From Coriobacteriaceae bacterium (GTDB lineage Bacteria > Actinomycetota > Coriobacteriia > Coriobacteriales > UMGS124), in the NCBI GenBank assembly GCA_019420325.1, contig JAHZHK010000147.1, positions 1 to 6,448 on the forward strand: a stretch of DNA of 6,448 nt, written 5' to 3'. Shown here piece by piece: positions 1 through 5,595 of the stretch. Each line of letters starts with the position of its first letter. Position 1 is the stretch's first letter. The translations under genes and the position numbers were made by a program. The notes under the pieces are model-generated. The model was not told the origin of the DNA. It did no database searches and saw nothing but the letters and a program-made list of their open reading frames with translations.

Positions 1-137
1 ATATGGACGGGGCCATTTGATCCCTCTTGGGAATACACCGTCATCAGCAGGGCGGATAGACACGTGCACACCACGAGCGCCCGGAAGGCCGCCTTCCCCC
101 CGCGTGCATCAGCCCCAAGGCTGGGAAGTTTGGTCAC
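1..137 (-). CDS. mreC: Rod shape-determining protein MreC, N-terminal 45 codons (cut by left edge)
   Basis: This is the start of a gene that runs off the left edge. Translation from GTG at 137 begins MTKLPSLGAD and continues through a basic stretch (R12, K15, R19) into a hydrophobic segment at about residues 20-35, followed by SQEGSNGPVH. A short cytoplasmic tail, one membrane helix and then a motif like REG.SGPLH is how MreC proteins begin. MreC is the membrane-anchored, mostly extracytoplasmic scaffold that links MreB filaments to the wall-synthesis enzymes of rod elongation. The start is well fixed: an in-frame TAA lies at 149-147 and a TAAGGGGG ribosome site at 149-142 sits 4 bases before GTG. 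The gap to the mreB stop is only 19 bases, so the two are co-transcribed. The identification rests on a short stretch plus position directly after mreB, which is the usual order. Confidence 0.82.
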   Translation of the reverse strand, partial: MTKLPSLGADARGGKAAFRALVVCTCLSALLMTVYSQEGSNGPVH

Positions 138-156
138 AGCGCCCCCTTAGATGCAC

Positions 157-1200
157 TTAGGCCGATGCCTGCGTATACGAGCCCGAAAGGGCATTGGCGT
201 CGAGCACCGCCATGCAGCCCTTGACGACGTTCTCCAGAGCCGTGGGCGAGACATTGACGGGCACGCCCGTTTCCTCGCGCAGGCGACGGTCCAGGCCGCG
301 CAGCATTCCGCCGCCGCCAGACAGAAGGATGCCGTAGTACATGATGTCGCTGGCAATGTCGGGCGGAGTCGCGTCAAGCACTTCGCGCACGACCTTGACG
401 ATGGCCTTGATGGGGTCTTGGATGGCGCGACGCACTTCCTCGGACTCGATGCGCACGGTCTTGGGCATGCCGGTCACCGTGTCGCGGCCGTTGACCTCGA
501 CATCGAGTTCACGGTCGAGGGGTGCGGCTGAGCCGACCTTGATTTTGATGATTTCGGCAGTGCGCTCACCGATGTTGAGGCCGTAGGTGTCCCTCACCAT
601 CTCAAGGATGGCGCGGTCGAAGGCGTTGCCGCCCACGCGAACCGAACGGGAGACGACAATGCCGCCCATCGAAATGACCGCGACCTCAGCCGTGCCGCCG
701 CCGATGTCGACGACAAGAGAGCCGGTCGGTTCCTCGACGGGAAGCTCGGCGCCGATGGCTGCGGCCATGGGTTCCTCGATGAGGAACGCCTGCGAGGCGC
801 CCGCCTGCAGCGCGGCTTCGAAGACAGCGCGCTTCTCAACGGACGTGACGCCGCTGGGAATGCCGATGACAACACGAGGACGCGGGGCAAGCAGGCCCTT
901 CTTCTCGCCGCAGGCCTTGCCGATGAAATAGCGAAGCATAGCCTCGGTCACGTCGAAGTCGGCGATGACGCCATCCCTCATCGGCTTGATGGCCTCGATG
1001 TTTCCAGGGGTGCGGCCGAGCATGCGCTTCGCATCGGCGCCAACCGCCAGGACACGATTCTTGTCACGGTCGATGGCGACAACTGAGGGTTCGTTGATGA
1101 GAATCCCCGCCTCGCGCGTGGCAACAAGCGTGTTCGCGGTACCTAGGTCTATTGCCAGGCCTGCACCGTTGCGGCCCAGGATGTTGTCTAGAAACGACAT
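157..1200 (-). CDS. mreB: Rod shape-determining protein MreB (bacterial actin homologue)
   Basis: MreB polymerises with ATP under the inner membrane and directs lateral wall synthesis by the elongation complex. The 347-residue length is normal. All actin-fold nucleotide motifs are present: phosphate-1 IDLGTANT (residues 17-24), connect-1 EEPMAAAIG (142-150), phosphate-2 VVDIGGGTAEVAV (163-175) and the adenosine motif LLSGGGGML (292-300). The conserved NEPSVVAI (36-43) and KPMRDGVIADF (72-82) also fit MreB/Mbl rather than DnaK or FtsA. The N-terminus MSFLDNILGR has hydrophobic residues spaced as in a short amphipathic membrane-binding helix (inferred). ATG at 1200 gives the family's usual start, but the ribosome site is weak: only GGTG seven bases or less upstream, unlike the strong sites of its neighbours. 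ndk lies upstream and mreC follows after 19 bases. A terminator-like hairpin ends 22 bases before the start codon. Sequence alone does not decide between MreB and a paralogue such as Mbl. Confidence 0.97.
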   Translation of the reverse strand: MSFLDNILGRNGAGLAIDLGTANTLVATREAGILINEPSVVAIDRDKNRVLAVGADAKRMLGRTPGNIEAIKPMRDGVIADFDVTEAMLRYFIGKACGEKKGLLAPRPRVVIGIPSGVTSVEKRAVFEAALQAGASQAFLIEEPMAAAIGAELPVEEPTGSLVVDIGGGTAEVAVISMGGIVVSRSVRVGGNAFDRAILEMVRDTYGLNIGERTAEIIKIKVGSAAPLDRELDVEVNGRDTVTGMPKTVRIESEEVRRAIQDPIKAIVKVVREVLDATPPDIASDIMYYGILLSGGGGMLRGLDRRLREETGVPVNVSPTALENVVKGCMAVLDANALSGSYTQASA

Positions 1201-1222
1201 GCGCGCACCAATCGAAAAGTAG

Positions 1223-1247
1223 GCCCATCCCGCTAGGCGGGATGGGC
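1223..1247 (-). terminator. Terminator-like hairpin between ndk and mreB
   Basis: A perfect 11-bp inverted repeat, GCCCATCCCGC (1223-1233) and GCGGGATGGGC (1237-1247), has a 3-base loop. On the minus strand it is followed after four bases (CTAC) by TTTT (1218-1215), a short T run. It lies 43 bases after the ndk stop, which fits a rho-independent terminator, but it ends only 22 bases before the mreB ATG, leaving no room for a promoter. It is therefore either a leaky terminator or attenuator lowering mreB relative to ndk, an RNA-processing or stability element, or the end of ndk messages with mreB transcribed from a promoter inside ndk. The plus strand lacks a T run. Confidence 0.6.
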
Positions 1248-1290
1248 TTGCAAGACTTCAACTTGTCAGAAAGTCAAATGCCAAGCGAGC

Positions 1291-1695
1291 TTAGGCCTGG
1301 AAGAAGATGCCAATCTCGCGCTCGGCAGATGCGGGAGAGTCGGAGCCATGGATGACGTTGCGGTCAACGGAGAGGCCGAAGTCGCCACGGATGGTGCCGG
1401 GCTCAGCCTTGGCGCAGTCGGTGGCGCCCATGAGGCGACGCATGTTGGCAACGGCGTTCTCGCCGGAGATGACCATCTTGACGACGGGGCCGGAGGTGAT
1501 GTAGGACACGAGGCCCTCGTAGAAAGGCTTGCCCTTGTGCTCGGCGTAGTTGGCCTCGGCCTGCTCGGGGGTGACCATCTCGAGCACCATGCGCTCGATG
1601 GTGAGACCGGAGCGCTCGATGCGGTTGACGATCTCGCCGATGTGGCGGTTGGCCACAGCGTCGGGCTTAATCATGATGTAAGTCTTCTCGATCAT
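1291..1695 (-). CDS. ndk: Nucleoside diphosphate kinase
   Basis: Ndk moves the gamma-phosphate from ATP to other NDPs and dNDPs through a phosphohistidine and keeps the cytoplasmic nucleotide pools balanced. The 134-residue protein is the usual length and matches along its whole length: IMIKPDAV (7-14) with the conserved Lys10, GATDCAKAEPGTIRGDFG (90-107), and the catalytic signature NVIHGSDS (113-120) with the phosphorylated His116, then AEREIGIFF. The start is ATG at 1695, with GAAAGG at 1708-1703 seven bases upstream. An in-frame ATG at 1746 would add 17 residues that no Ndk has. The gene sits 72 bases after the TPR gene and upstream of mreB. ndk directly before mreB is also the order in Streptomyces, so this is likely conserved actinobacterial synteny. 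I see no convincing promoter in the 72-base gap. Confidence 0.97.
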   Translation of the reverse strand: MIEKTYIMIKPDAVANRHIGEIVNRIERSGLTIERMVLEMVTPEQAEANYAEHKGKPFYEGLVSYITSGPVVKMVISGENAVANMRRLMGATDCAKAEPGTIRGDFGLSVDRNVIHGSDSPASAEREIGIFFQA

Positions 1696-1767
1696 TGTCG
1701 TGCCTTTCACTCGTTGTCTGCTAATGCAACTCACACTGCGCATCAAGCGCAGAAGGAGACCTTTTTG

Positions 1768-3165
1768 CTAGGCCTGCTCGCCCTCGGCGGGAGCCTGCTC
1801 GCCCTCGGCGGGCTGGTCGGCGGGCGCGGCAGCCTGGTCGGTCTGCTGGCCGGCCTCGGTCTGCTCCTCGGAGACGACCTTCTCGCCGTTGAACGCGTCG
1901 ACATAGGTGTTGTCGGTCTCGGAGAGGATGACGCGCTCGACGTTGGAGACCTTCCAACCAATGCCCTGGCGCACGAGGCTCACACGGTAGGTGATCTTGC
2001 CGCCCTGGGGAAGCGCGGTCTGCACAATGGCAACGCAGTCGCTCATCGTTGCGTCCATGCCGATGACCTCGGCGGTACCGTTGCCCTCGATGGAACTCAT
2101 GACCTGGTTGCGGGCGGTGTCGTCAACGCTCGAAGCCCAAAGGCCGGATGCGCTGTCACCGTCTGCAGCGGCGGCAAACACGTCGGAGATGACGCCCTCA
2201 CGGGAAGGAATGCCCAGGCCTGCCGCATAGGCACCGGCACAGGCGCCGAGCACAACAACCACAATCAGAATAACGACAAGCGCGCGCTTGAGCCCACGGT
2301 GCGGCTTCACCTGATCGTAGGCCTCACGACGACGCTGGTCGGCCACGATGTCAGCCTCGGAGATGTTGAAGAAGCCCGAGTCCTCGGCGCTGGGGAGCAG
2401 ATCGCCGGACATGCCGGCCGGGTCATAGGTGGGATCGACCATGCCCGCAGAGTAACCGCCGGTGTTGGTGCCCATTGCCTGGACGGCCTGCGTGGCACGG
2501 CTGAAATCGACCTGGGCCGCAGCGGAGAGCTGATAGCCGGTAGAGGTGGCGTTCTGGAAAGCGGACACCGCCTCGACCATGCGGTTCGTCGCAACGTAAG
2601 CCTGGCCGAGGTTTGCGAAGATGAGCGAGCGCTCCTGAGGGTTCGACGCAAAGTCGACGGCCGTGCGATAGGCCTCGGCGGCATCTGCCGGACGGCGCAT
2701 CTGCATAAAGCTCACGCCGAGGTTGATGAGGGCCTTGGCAGGTTCGGGGTTGTTGGGATCCAGGGCCGCCTGACGATACGCGGTGCCGGCGTTGCGCGAG
2801 TCACCGAGCTTGGAGTACGCCTCGCCAAGCGCCATGTGAGCCTTGTAGGCGCCACGGTAGTTCTGGTCGGTCAGGGCATGGCGCAGCGAGTCGATGGTGC
2901 CGCGCAGGTCACCGAGGGCCATCTGCGCCTTGCCGAGGTTCGTGTACACAGCGCCCTGGTTGCCGTAAGAGGAATCCGCCAGGGCAGCACGATAGGCCTG
3001 CGTGGCCTCCTGCACACGACCGATGCGCATGAGGGCGTTGCCGCACAGATGGCAAGCCTCGCCGGTGCCCGGACCGGTGCCGCACTGCGAGAAGAGAATG
3101 ACTGCGCTCTCCCAGTCCTTGGCGTCATATGCCTGTTTTGCCCTGTTGAAGGTCGTGATATCCAA
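1768..3165 (-). CDS. TPR-repeat single-pass membrane protein of unknown function
   Basis: The 465-residue protein has three parts. Residues 4-230 are a run of about six helical tetratricopeptide-like repeats with typical positions (NLGKAQMALGD near 76-86, ALGEAYSKLGD near 112-122, NLGVSFMQMRRPADAAEAYRTA near 148-169, NLGQAYVATNRMVEAVSAF near 185-203), a protein-binding scaffold. A membrane helix at about 295-316 follows K/R-rich QVKPHRGLKR, which predicts a cytoplasmic TPR part. Residues 317-430 are an external alpha/beta domain ending in GWKVSNVERV, vaguely NTF2-like (a guess), with a Glu/Gln/Pro/Ala tail holding two PAEGEQA copies. Cys28, Cys38, His39 and Cys41 cluster near the N-terminus, which is unusual for a TPR. 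The start is TTG at 3165, set by AGGAG at 3178-3174. A TATAAT box and hairpin lie in the leader. It follows the zinc-ribbon gene, which has the same topology. Partner and function are unknown. Confidence 0.9.
   Translation of the reverse strand: MDITTFNRAKQAYDAKDWESAVILFSQCGTGPGTGEACHLCGNALMRIGRVQEATQAYRAALADSSYGNQGAVYTNLGKAQMALGDLRGTIDSLRHALTDQNYRGAYKAHMALGEAYSKLGDSRNAGTAYRQAALDPNNPEPAKALINLGVSFMQMRRPADAAEAYRTAVDFASNPQERSLIFANLGQAYVATNRMVEAVSAFQNATSTGYQLSAAAQVDFSRATQAVQAMGTNTGGYSAGMVDPTYDPAGMSGDLLPSAEDSGFFNISEADIVADQRRREAYDQVKPHRGLKRALVVILIVVVVLGACAGAYAAGLGIPSREGVISDVFAAAADGDSASGLWASSVDDTARNQVMSSIEGNGTAEVIGMDATMSDCVAIVQTALPQGGKITYRVSLVRQGIGWKVSNVERVILSETDNTYVDAFNGEKVVSEEQTEAGQQTDQAAAPADQPAEGEQAPAEGEQA
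1772..1812. repeat. 21-bp tandem direct repeat in the 3' end of the TPR gene
   Basis: Two perfect 20-base copies of GCCTGCTCGCCCTCGGCGGG lie at 1772-1791 and 1793-1812, separated by one base, giving a 21-bp period. The period is a multiple of three, so each unit codes seven residues (PAEGEQA on the minus strand) and copy-number change would lengthen or shorten the external tail without a frameshift. A related but degenerate stretch (CTGGTCGGCGGG) continues to the right. This looks like replication slippage in a low-complexity tail. Confidence 0.85.
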
Positions 3166-3173
3166 CGGTAATG

Positions 3174-3178
3174 CTCCT
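3174..3178 (-). promoter_or_regulatory. Ribosome binding site fixing the TTG start of the TPR gene
   Basis: The minus strand reads AGGAG followed by eight bases (CATTACCG) and then TTG at 3165-3163. There is no ATG or GTG in this frame nearby that would give a better start, so the TTG is favoured. The reading DITTFNRAKQAYDAKDWESA begins directly with the first TPR-like helix. Confidence 0.75.
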
Positions 3179-3226
3179 CGTGCCCTGGAAGGAAATGTGC
3201 GTATGGTGCGTTGGCATGCCCCTCTT

Positions 3227-3270
3227 AAAAGAAGGGCCAGTCGGCAATTGTACGTTGCGACCGGCCCTTC
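3227..3270 (-). terminator. Intrinsic terminator after the zinc-ribbon gene, or leader hairpin of the TPR gene
   Basis: The 8-bp arms GAAGGGCC (3231-3238) and GGCCCTTC (3263-3270) pair perfectly. Beyond one A/C mismatch, GTCG (3240-3243) pairs with CGAC (3258-3261), and CAA/TTG can extend the stem further. On the minus strand the stem is followed at once by TTTT (3230-3227) and then AAG. Lying about 54 bases after the zinc-ribbon stop, it has the form of a rho-independent terminator for that gene. The plus strand has no T run after it. Because a TATAAT box sits just before it, the same hairpin could instead be the first structure in the TPR mRNA. Confidence 0.75.
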
Positions 3271-3279
3271 TCACAGGGC

Positions 3280-3285
3280 ATTATA
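3280..3285 (-). promoter_or_regulatory. Candidate -10 box (TATAAT) for the TPR gene
   Basis: The minus strand carries a perfect TATAAT at 3285-3280 in the gap between the zinc-ribbon and TPR genes. Initiation would fall near 3273, immediately before the hairpin at 3270-3231, with a leader of about 108 bases. No good -35 hexamer stands at 16-18 bases upstream (CTCATC or its neighbours), and there is no TG extension, so the call rests on the -10 match and position only. Confidence 0.4.
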
Positions 3286-3323
3286 GAAACTACAGTACCT
3301 CAGATGAGTCTTGCGGCCTTTTG

Positions 3324-4313
3324 CTATGCCTGAACGGGGCGAGCTGCCTCGTAGTTCTGCTCGTAGTCGATGAGGTACTTGTTCGTGTGGCCGTGGTCGT
3401 CGGCGGGGCCGTTGTCGCGGCTCAGGATGTCGGAGACGTCATTGCCGGCGATATCGGCGTCGCAGGCCTCGACAAGCACGGAGATGCGCATCTCGAGGTC
3501 GTTGTACAGGTTGTCGATGGCAGCCTTGGTCTGAGCGTAGGCAGAGTTGGCGTCGACGGCAACGGCCTGCAGCGTCGCGCGGGCAGAGCTGATCTGCGCC
3601 TGGAGGTCAGCCGCGCGGTTGCGCAAGTCAGACAGGTCGCTGACGCCCAGGTTGTCGGAAAACTCCGTCGCGATAGAGCTAATCTGGCCGTGGAACCCGT
3701 CAAGCTGGTTGTAAGCGGTCGTGAGCTGCGTGAACGCATCGGCGGCGGGAGCGGCCGTCTGCTGGTCGCTCACCGGGGCGGAAGTGTCGCCCGCAACCGT
3801 GCCCTGCTCGGTGCCGCCCTGCTGGGACTGGTCGCCGTTGGAGGTCACCACGACGTTGCCGCCGTCGACCGTAGCCGTGCCGGGTTGGGCGCCGGTATCC
3901 CAAGGGTGCAGGATGATGAGCACAAGCGCCACAATGAGCACAAGCAGCACCGCGATGAGCACGATGGGCCACTTGGGCGACTTGGTGGCGGCGCTCATGT
4001 CGACGCTGCGGCCGGGCATGGCGGGCGTAGCGGGCACAGCGGCGAACTCCTGGCTCGCACCGGTACGCGGGAACTGCCCAGAAGGCTGCTGGAACGGTGG
4101 CATCTGGCGCGTGGGCTCATATGACTGGCGCGCAGGCTGCGCCGCAAACTCCTGCGAGGGCTGGCGATAGGCCATGGGATCCTCATACCCCTGCTGACCA
4201 GGCATGACCTGGGTCTGCCCCGCATACTGGGGCTCAGGCTGAAGAGGGGTGCCGCACGTGGGGCAGAACTTCGTGGACTCAGAGCATTCGGTACCGCAAA
4301 CTGAACATTTCAT
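3324..4313 (-). CDS. Zinc-ribbon single-pass membrane protein of unknown function
   Basis: The 329-residue protein begins MKCSVCGTECSESTKFCPTCG: Cys3/Cys6 and Cys17/Cys20 form a short zinc-ribbon knuckle pair, with Cys10 in addition. Residues 22-112 are a Pro/Gln-rich disordered linker in which SQEFAA occurs twice (53-58, 87-92). A strongly hydrophobic membrane helix spans about 116-136 (IVLIAVLLVLIVALVLIIL) after KSPK, so the zinc ribbon should be cytoplasmic. After a Ser/Thr/Gln-rich external linker, residues 190-285 are alpha-helical and coiled-coil-like (QLTTAYNQLDGFHGQISSI, then DLSDLRNRAADLQAQISSARATLQ). The ATG at 4313 has AGGAGG (4325-4320) six bases upstream. The architecture is like many zinc-ribbon membrane proteins of Gram-positive bacteria; a role in the envelope or in partner recognition is only inferred. 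It follows the amidase gene after 103 bases, with its own likely promoter in that gap. Confidence 0.9.
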   Translation of the reverse strand: MKCSVCGTECSESTKFCPTCGTPLQPEPQYAGQTQVMPGQQGYEDPMAYRQPSQEFAAQPARQSYEPTRQMPPFQQPSGQFPRTGASQEFAAVPATPAMPGRSVDMSAATKSPKWPIVLIAVLLVLIVALVLIILHPWDTGAQPGTATVDGGNVVVTSNGDQSQQGGTEQGTVAGDTSAPVSDQQTAAPAADAFTQLTTAYNQLDGFHGQISSIATEFSDNLGVSDLSDLRNRAADLQAQISSARATLQAVAVDANSAYAQTKAAIDNLYNDLEMRISVLVEACDADIAGNDVSDILSRDNGPADDHGHTNKYLIDYEQNYEAARPVQA

Positions 4314-4377
4314 CGTTTGCCTCCTACCTTTTGTGATTCGTCGTTACTTCGTAAAATCGGTCGGACGCCACGGTCAC

Positions 4378-4386
4378 ATCATAGCA
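4378..4386 (-). promoter_or_regulatory. Extended -10 promoter for the zinc-ribbon gene
   Basis: The minus strand reads TGCTATGAT at 4386-4378: the TG-N extension followed by TATGAT, five of six matches to the -10 consensus. A start near 4371 would give a leader of about 58 bases before the ATG at 4313. There is no clear -35 hexamer, which extended -10 promoters can tolerate. It lies in the 103-base gap after the amidase stop, in an otherwise GC-rich stretch. Confidence 0.5.
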
Positions 4387-4416
4387 AAGCGCGGGGTGTG
4401 ACGGGCGGCGCACACG

Positions 4417-5367
4417 CTATTCCGACACGGCCGCAAGATAGGCGACCGCGGCGTCACAGATGGCATGTGCCAACGTCTCCTGGTACTCGGGGCTGCAAAG
4501 GAGCTGGTCTTCCTCGGGGTTGGACATGAAGCCCATCTCGAAAAGCACCACGGGGACCTGGCAGAAGTTGAAACCCGCCAAATCGGTCCTCTCCACAATC
4601 CCATCGTCTTGGGCACCCGTCTCGGAGATGATGACAGGGTGCATGATGCTGGCCGCATAGGCGCTTGCGTCTGCGATGCTCGTCGTCCACTCGTTGTAGC
4701 CCGGCACGAGTGTGGTGAACCCGCGGGGACCGGAGTCGTCGGCGCCGTCGCAATGCAGGCGGATAAAGATGTCGGCCCCGCAGTCGTTGGCGACCTGGGC
4801 GCGCTCCTCACTCGAATACGTGCGGGAGTTGTCCTCACGCACCATGACGACCGTGATCCCCTCGTCGCGCAGCTTGTCGCGCAGCAGCAATGCCACAGCG
4901 AGCGTGACGTCGGCTTCCTCGACGCCCGTCACAACACCTTGGGTGCCACCCGGCTCGACGTACTGCATCTCGCTGGAACCAGGGCCGATGGGGGTAAGGG
5001 TAAGGTCGCAGCCGCCGCCATGGCCTGCGTCGATGCACACGGTACCGCGCACAAGCCCCTCCCCTGCCACAGCGCGGGCCTGCACGTCGCGACCCGTCTG
5101 CGACACGGCGTCCATGAAGCCGCCCGCCGCCTTGTTGGCCGCACCCGTAAGCTGACCGGTGGCACGGGCGTTGCACGACGCGCACGACGCGACGCCCACC
5201 CCCGTCGCCAGCACAGCCGCAAGGGCGCAACCGCCTATGACGAACGTCCTACGGCTTACGGGCAGTCCGGGCTTGACGACGTCGCCGTCATGCTCGGCCG
5301 GCGCCTCGCCCTTTGCCACAGGGCCATCAGCGACATCGGCCCGCTCGGGCTGTTTTTCGTCTGTCAA
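4417..5367 (-). CDS. N-acetylmuramoyl-L-alanine amidase (Amidase_3), Tat signal or lipoprotein
   Basis: This predicted zinc amidase cuts the bond between MurNAc and L-alanine in peptidoglycan, outside the membrane. Numbering from TTG at 5367 (316 residues), the catalytic domain is 107-315: DAGHGG (113-118, zinc ligand His116), GVEEADVTLAVA (148-159, ligand Glu151), IRLHCDG (202-208, ligand His205) and LFEMGFMSN (275-283, catalytic Glu277). Between His116 and Glu151 is a loop with PIGPGSSE, seen in a known amidase subfamily of clostridia and Coriobacteriia. The N-terminus has a twin-arginine motif SRRTFVI (38-44), a hydrophobic stretch (45-60), and VASC (59-62), which fits a lipobox. TTG at 5367 is chosen because AGGAGG (5379-5374) sits six bases upstream; the in-frame ATG at 5427 has no such site. 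I see no wall-binding repeats. Promoters probably lie in the divergent gap. Confidence 0.93.
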   Translation of the reverse strand: MTDEKQPERADVADGPVAKGEAPAEHDGDVVKPGLPVSRRTFVIGGCALAAVLATGVGVASCASCNARATGQLTGAANKAAGGFMDAVSQTGRDVQARAVAGEGLVRGTVCIDAGHGGGCDLTLTPIGPGSSEMQYVEPGGTQGVVTGVEEADVTLAVALLLRDKLRDEGITVVMVREDNSRTYSSEERAQVANDCGADIFIRLHCDGADDSGPRGFTTLVPGYNEWTTSIADASAYAASIMHPVIISETGAQDDGIVERTDLAGFNFCQVPVVLFEMGFMSNPEEDQLLCSPEYQETLAHAICDAAVAYLAAVSE

Positions 5368-5373
5368 ACGTTG

Positions 5374-5379
5374 CCTCCT
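5374..5379 (-). promoter_or_regulatory. Ribosome binding site fixing the TTG start of the amidase gene
   Basis: A full AGGAGG on the minus strand at 5379-5374, followed by CAACGT and TTG at 5367-5365. The same AGGAGG with a six-base spacer starting CAA precedes the zinc-ribbon ATG. This places the start 20 codons inside the longest open frame. Confidence 0.85.
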
Positions 5380-5393
5380 CACATAGGCGCACA

Positions 5394-5410
5394 CGGCGCG
5401 TGGCGCGCCG
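5394..5410 (-). promoter_or_regulatory. GC-only hairpin in the amidase leader
   Basis: A perfect 7-bp inverted repeat, CGGCGCG (5394-5400) and CGCGCCG (5404-5410), has a 3-base loop. It ends 14 bases before the AGGAGG ribosome site on the minus strand. There is no T run, so it is not an intrinsic terminator. It could stabilise the message or affect ribosome loading, or be a chance result of high GC. Confidence 0.4.
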
Positions 5411-5559
5411 GGCGGCCGGATATGCAACCTTCTACTCTACATGGGGCCGCACCGAGATGCACGCCACGCTGGCCAGGCAACAGATATTCAGCAGCCAACG
5501 TCCACCACAGCGGCCGAACCCTGAAAACATGCCAAAACCCTTTGCCGCAATTTTGCACA

Positions 5560-5568
5560 TATATAACA
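5560..5568 (-). promoter_or_regulatory. Possible extended -10 box for the amidase gene
   Basis: The minus strand reads TGTTATATA at 5568-5560, the TG-N extension plus TATATA. The leader would be long, about 185 bases, and there is no good -35 hexamer. Being the most AT-rich point of the intergenic region, it could also simply be the melting region for either direction. Confidence 0.3.
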
Positions 5569-5589
5569 GGCACTGAACAACTCTAGGTC

Positions 5590-5595
5590 TACAAT
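5590..5595 (+). promoter_or_regulatory. Possible -10 box for the Ppx/GppA gene
   Basis: TACAAT at 5590-5595 matches five of six bases of the -10 consensus and lies about 50 bases before the ATG at 5646. The region 16-18 bases upstream (around CAGGCA) has no -35 match, so support is weak. Confidence 0.35.

Noticed and set aside
1696..1746. Upstream ATG at 1746 extending Ndk by 17 residues
   Set aside because: Ndk proteins begin close to the IKPDAV motif, and GAAAGG is properly spaced before ATG 1695.
1737..1767. Small inverted repeats in the TPR-ndk gap (TGCGC/GCGCA at 1737-1751 and AAGG/CCTT near 1753-1763)
   Set aside because: Stems of only four or five base pairs and no T run on the minus strand; too weak to call a terminator or regulatory element.
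1348..3171. Very long (607-codon) open frame on the plus strand opposite the TPR and ndk genes
   Set aside because: It is the antisense shadow of two well-supported genes in a GC-rich genome with strong third-position bias. The product is low-complexity Gly/Leu/Val/Ala/His-rich with no recognisable domain, and it spans two unrelated genes and the gap between them.
3171..4124. Plus-strand open frame of 317 codons opposite the zinc-ribbon gene
   Set aside because: Antisense shadow with Val/Gly/Leu/Arg-biased composition that runs through the terminator hairpin; the minus-strand gene has a zinc ribbon, membrane helix and AGGAGG site.
4391..4413. GC-rich stretch after the amidase stop as a terminator
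   Set aside because: The arms do not pair beyond about four bases and there is no T run on the minus strand.
5368..5427. Upstream ATG at 5427 extending the amidase by 20 residues
   Set aside because: No ribosome site before it, and a perfect AGGAGG lies six bases before TTG 5367.
4465..5586. Plus-strand open frame of 373 codons opposite the amidase
   Set aside because: Antisense to a gene with all catalytic residues; its product has no family features and its end would overlap the ppx/gppA promoter region.
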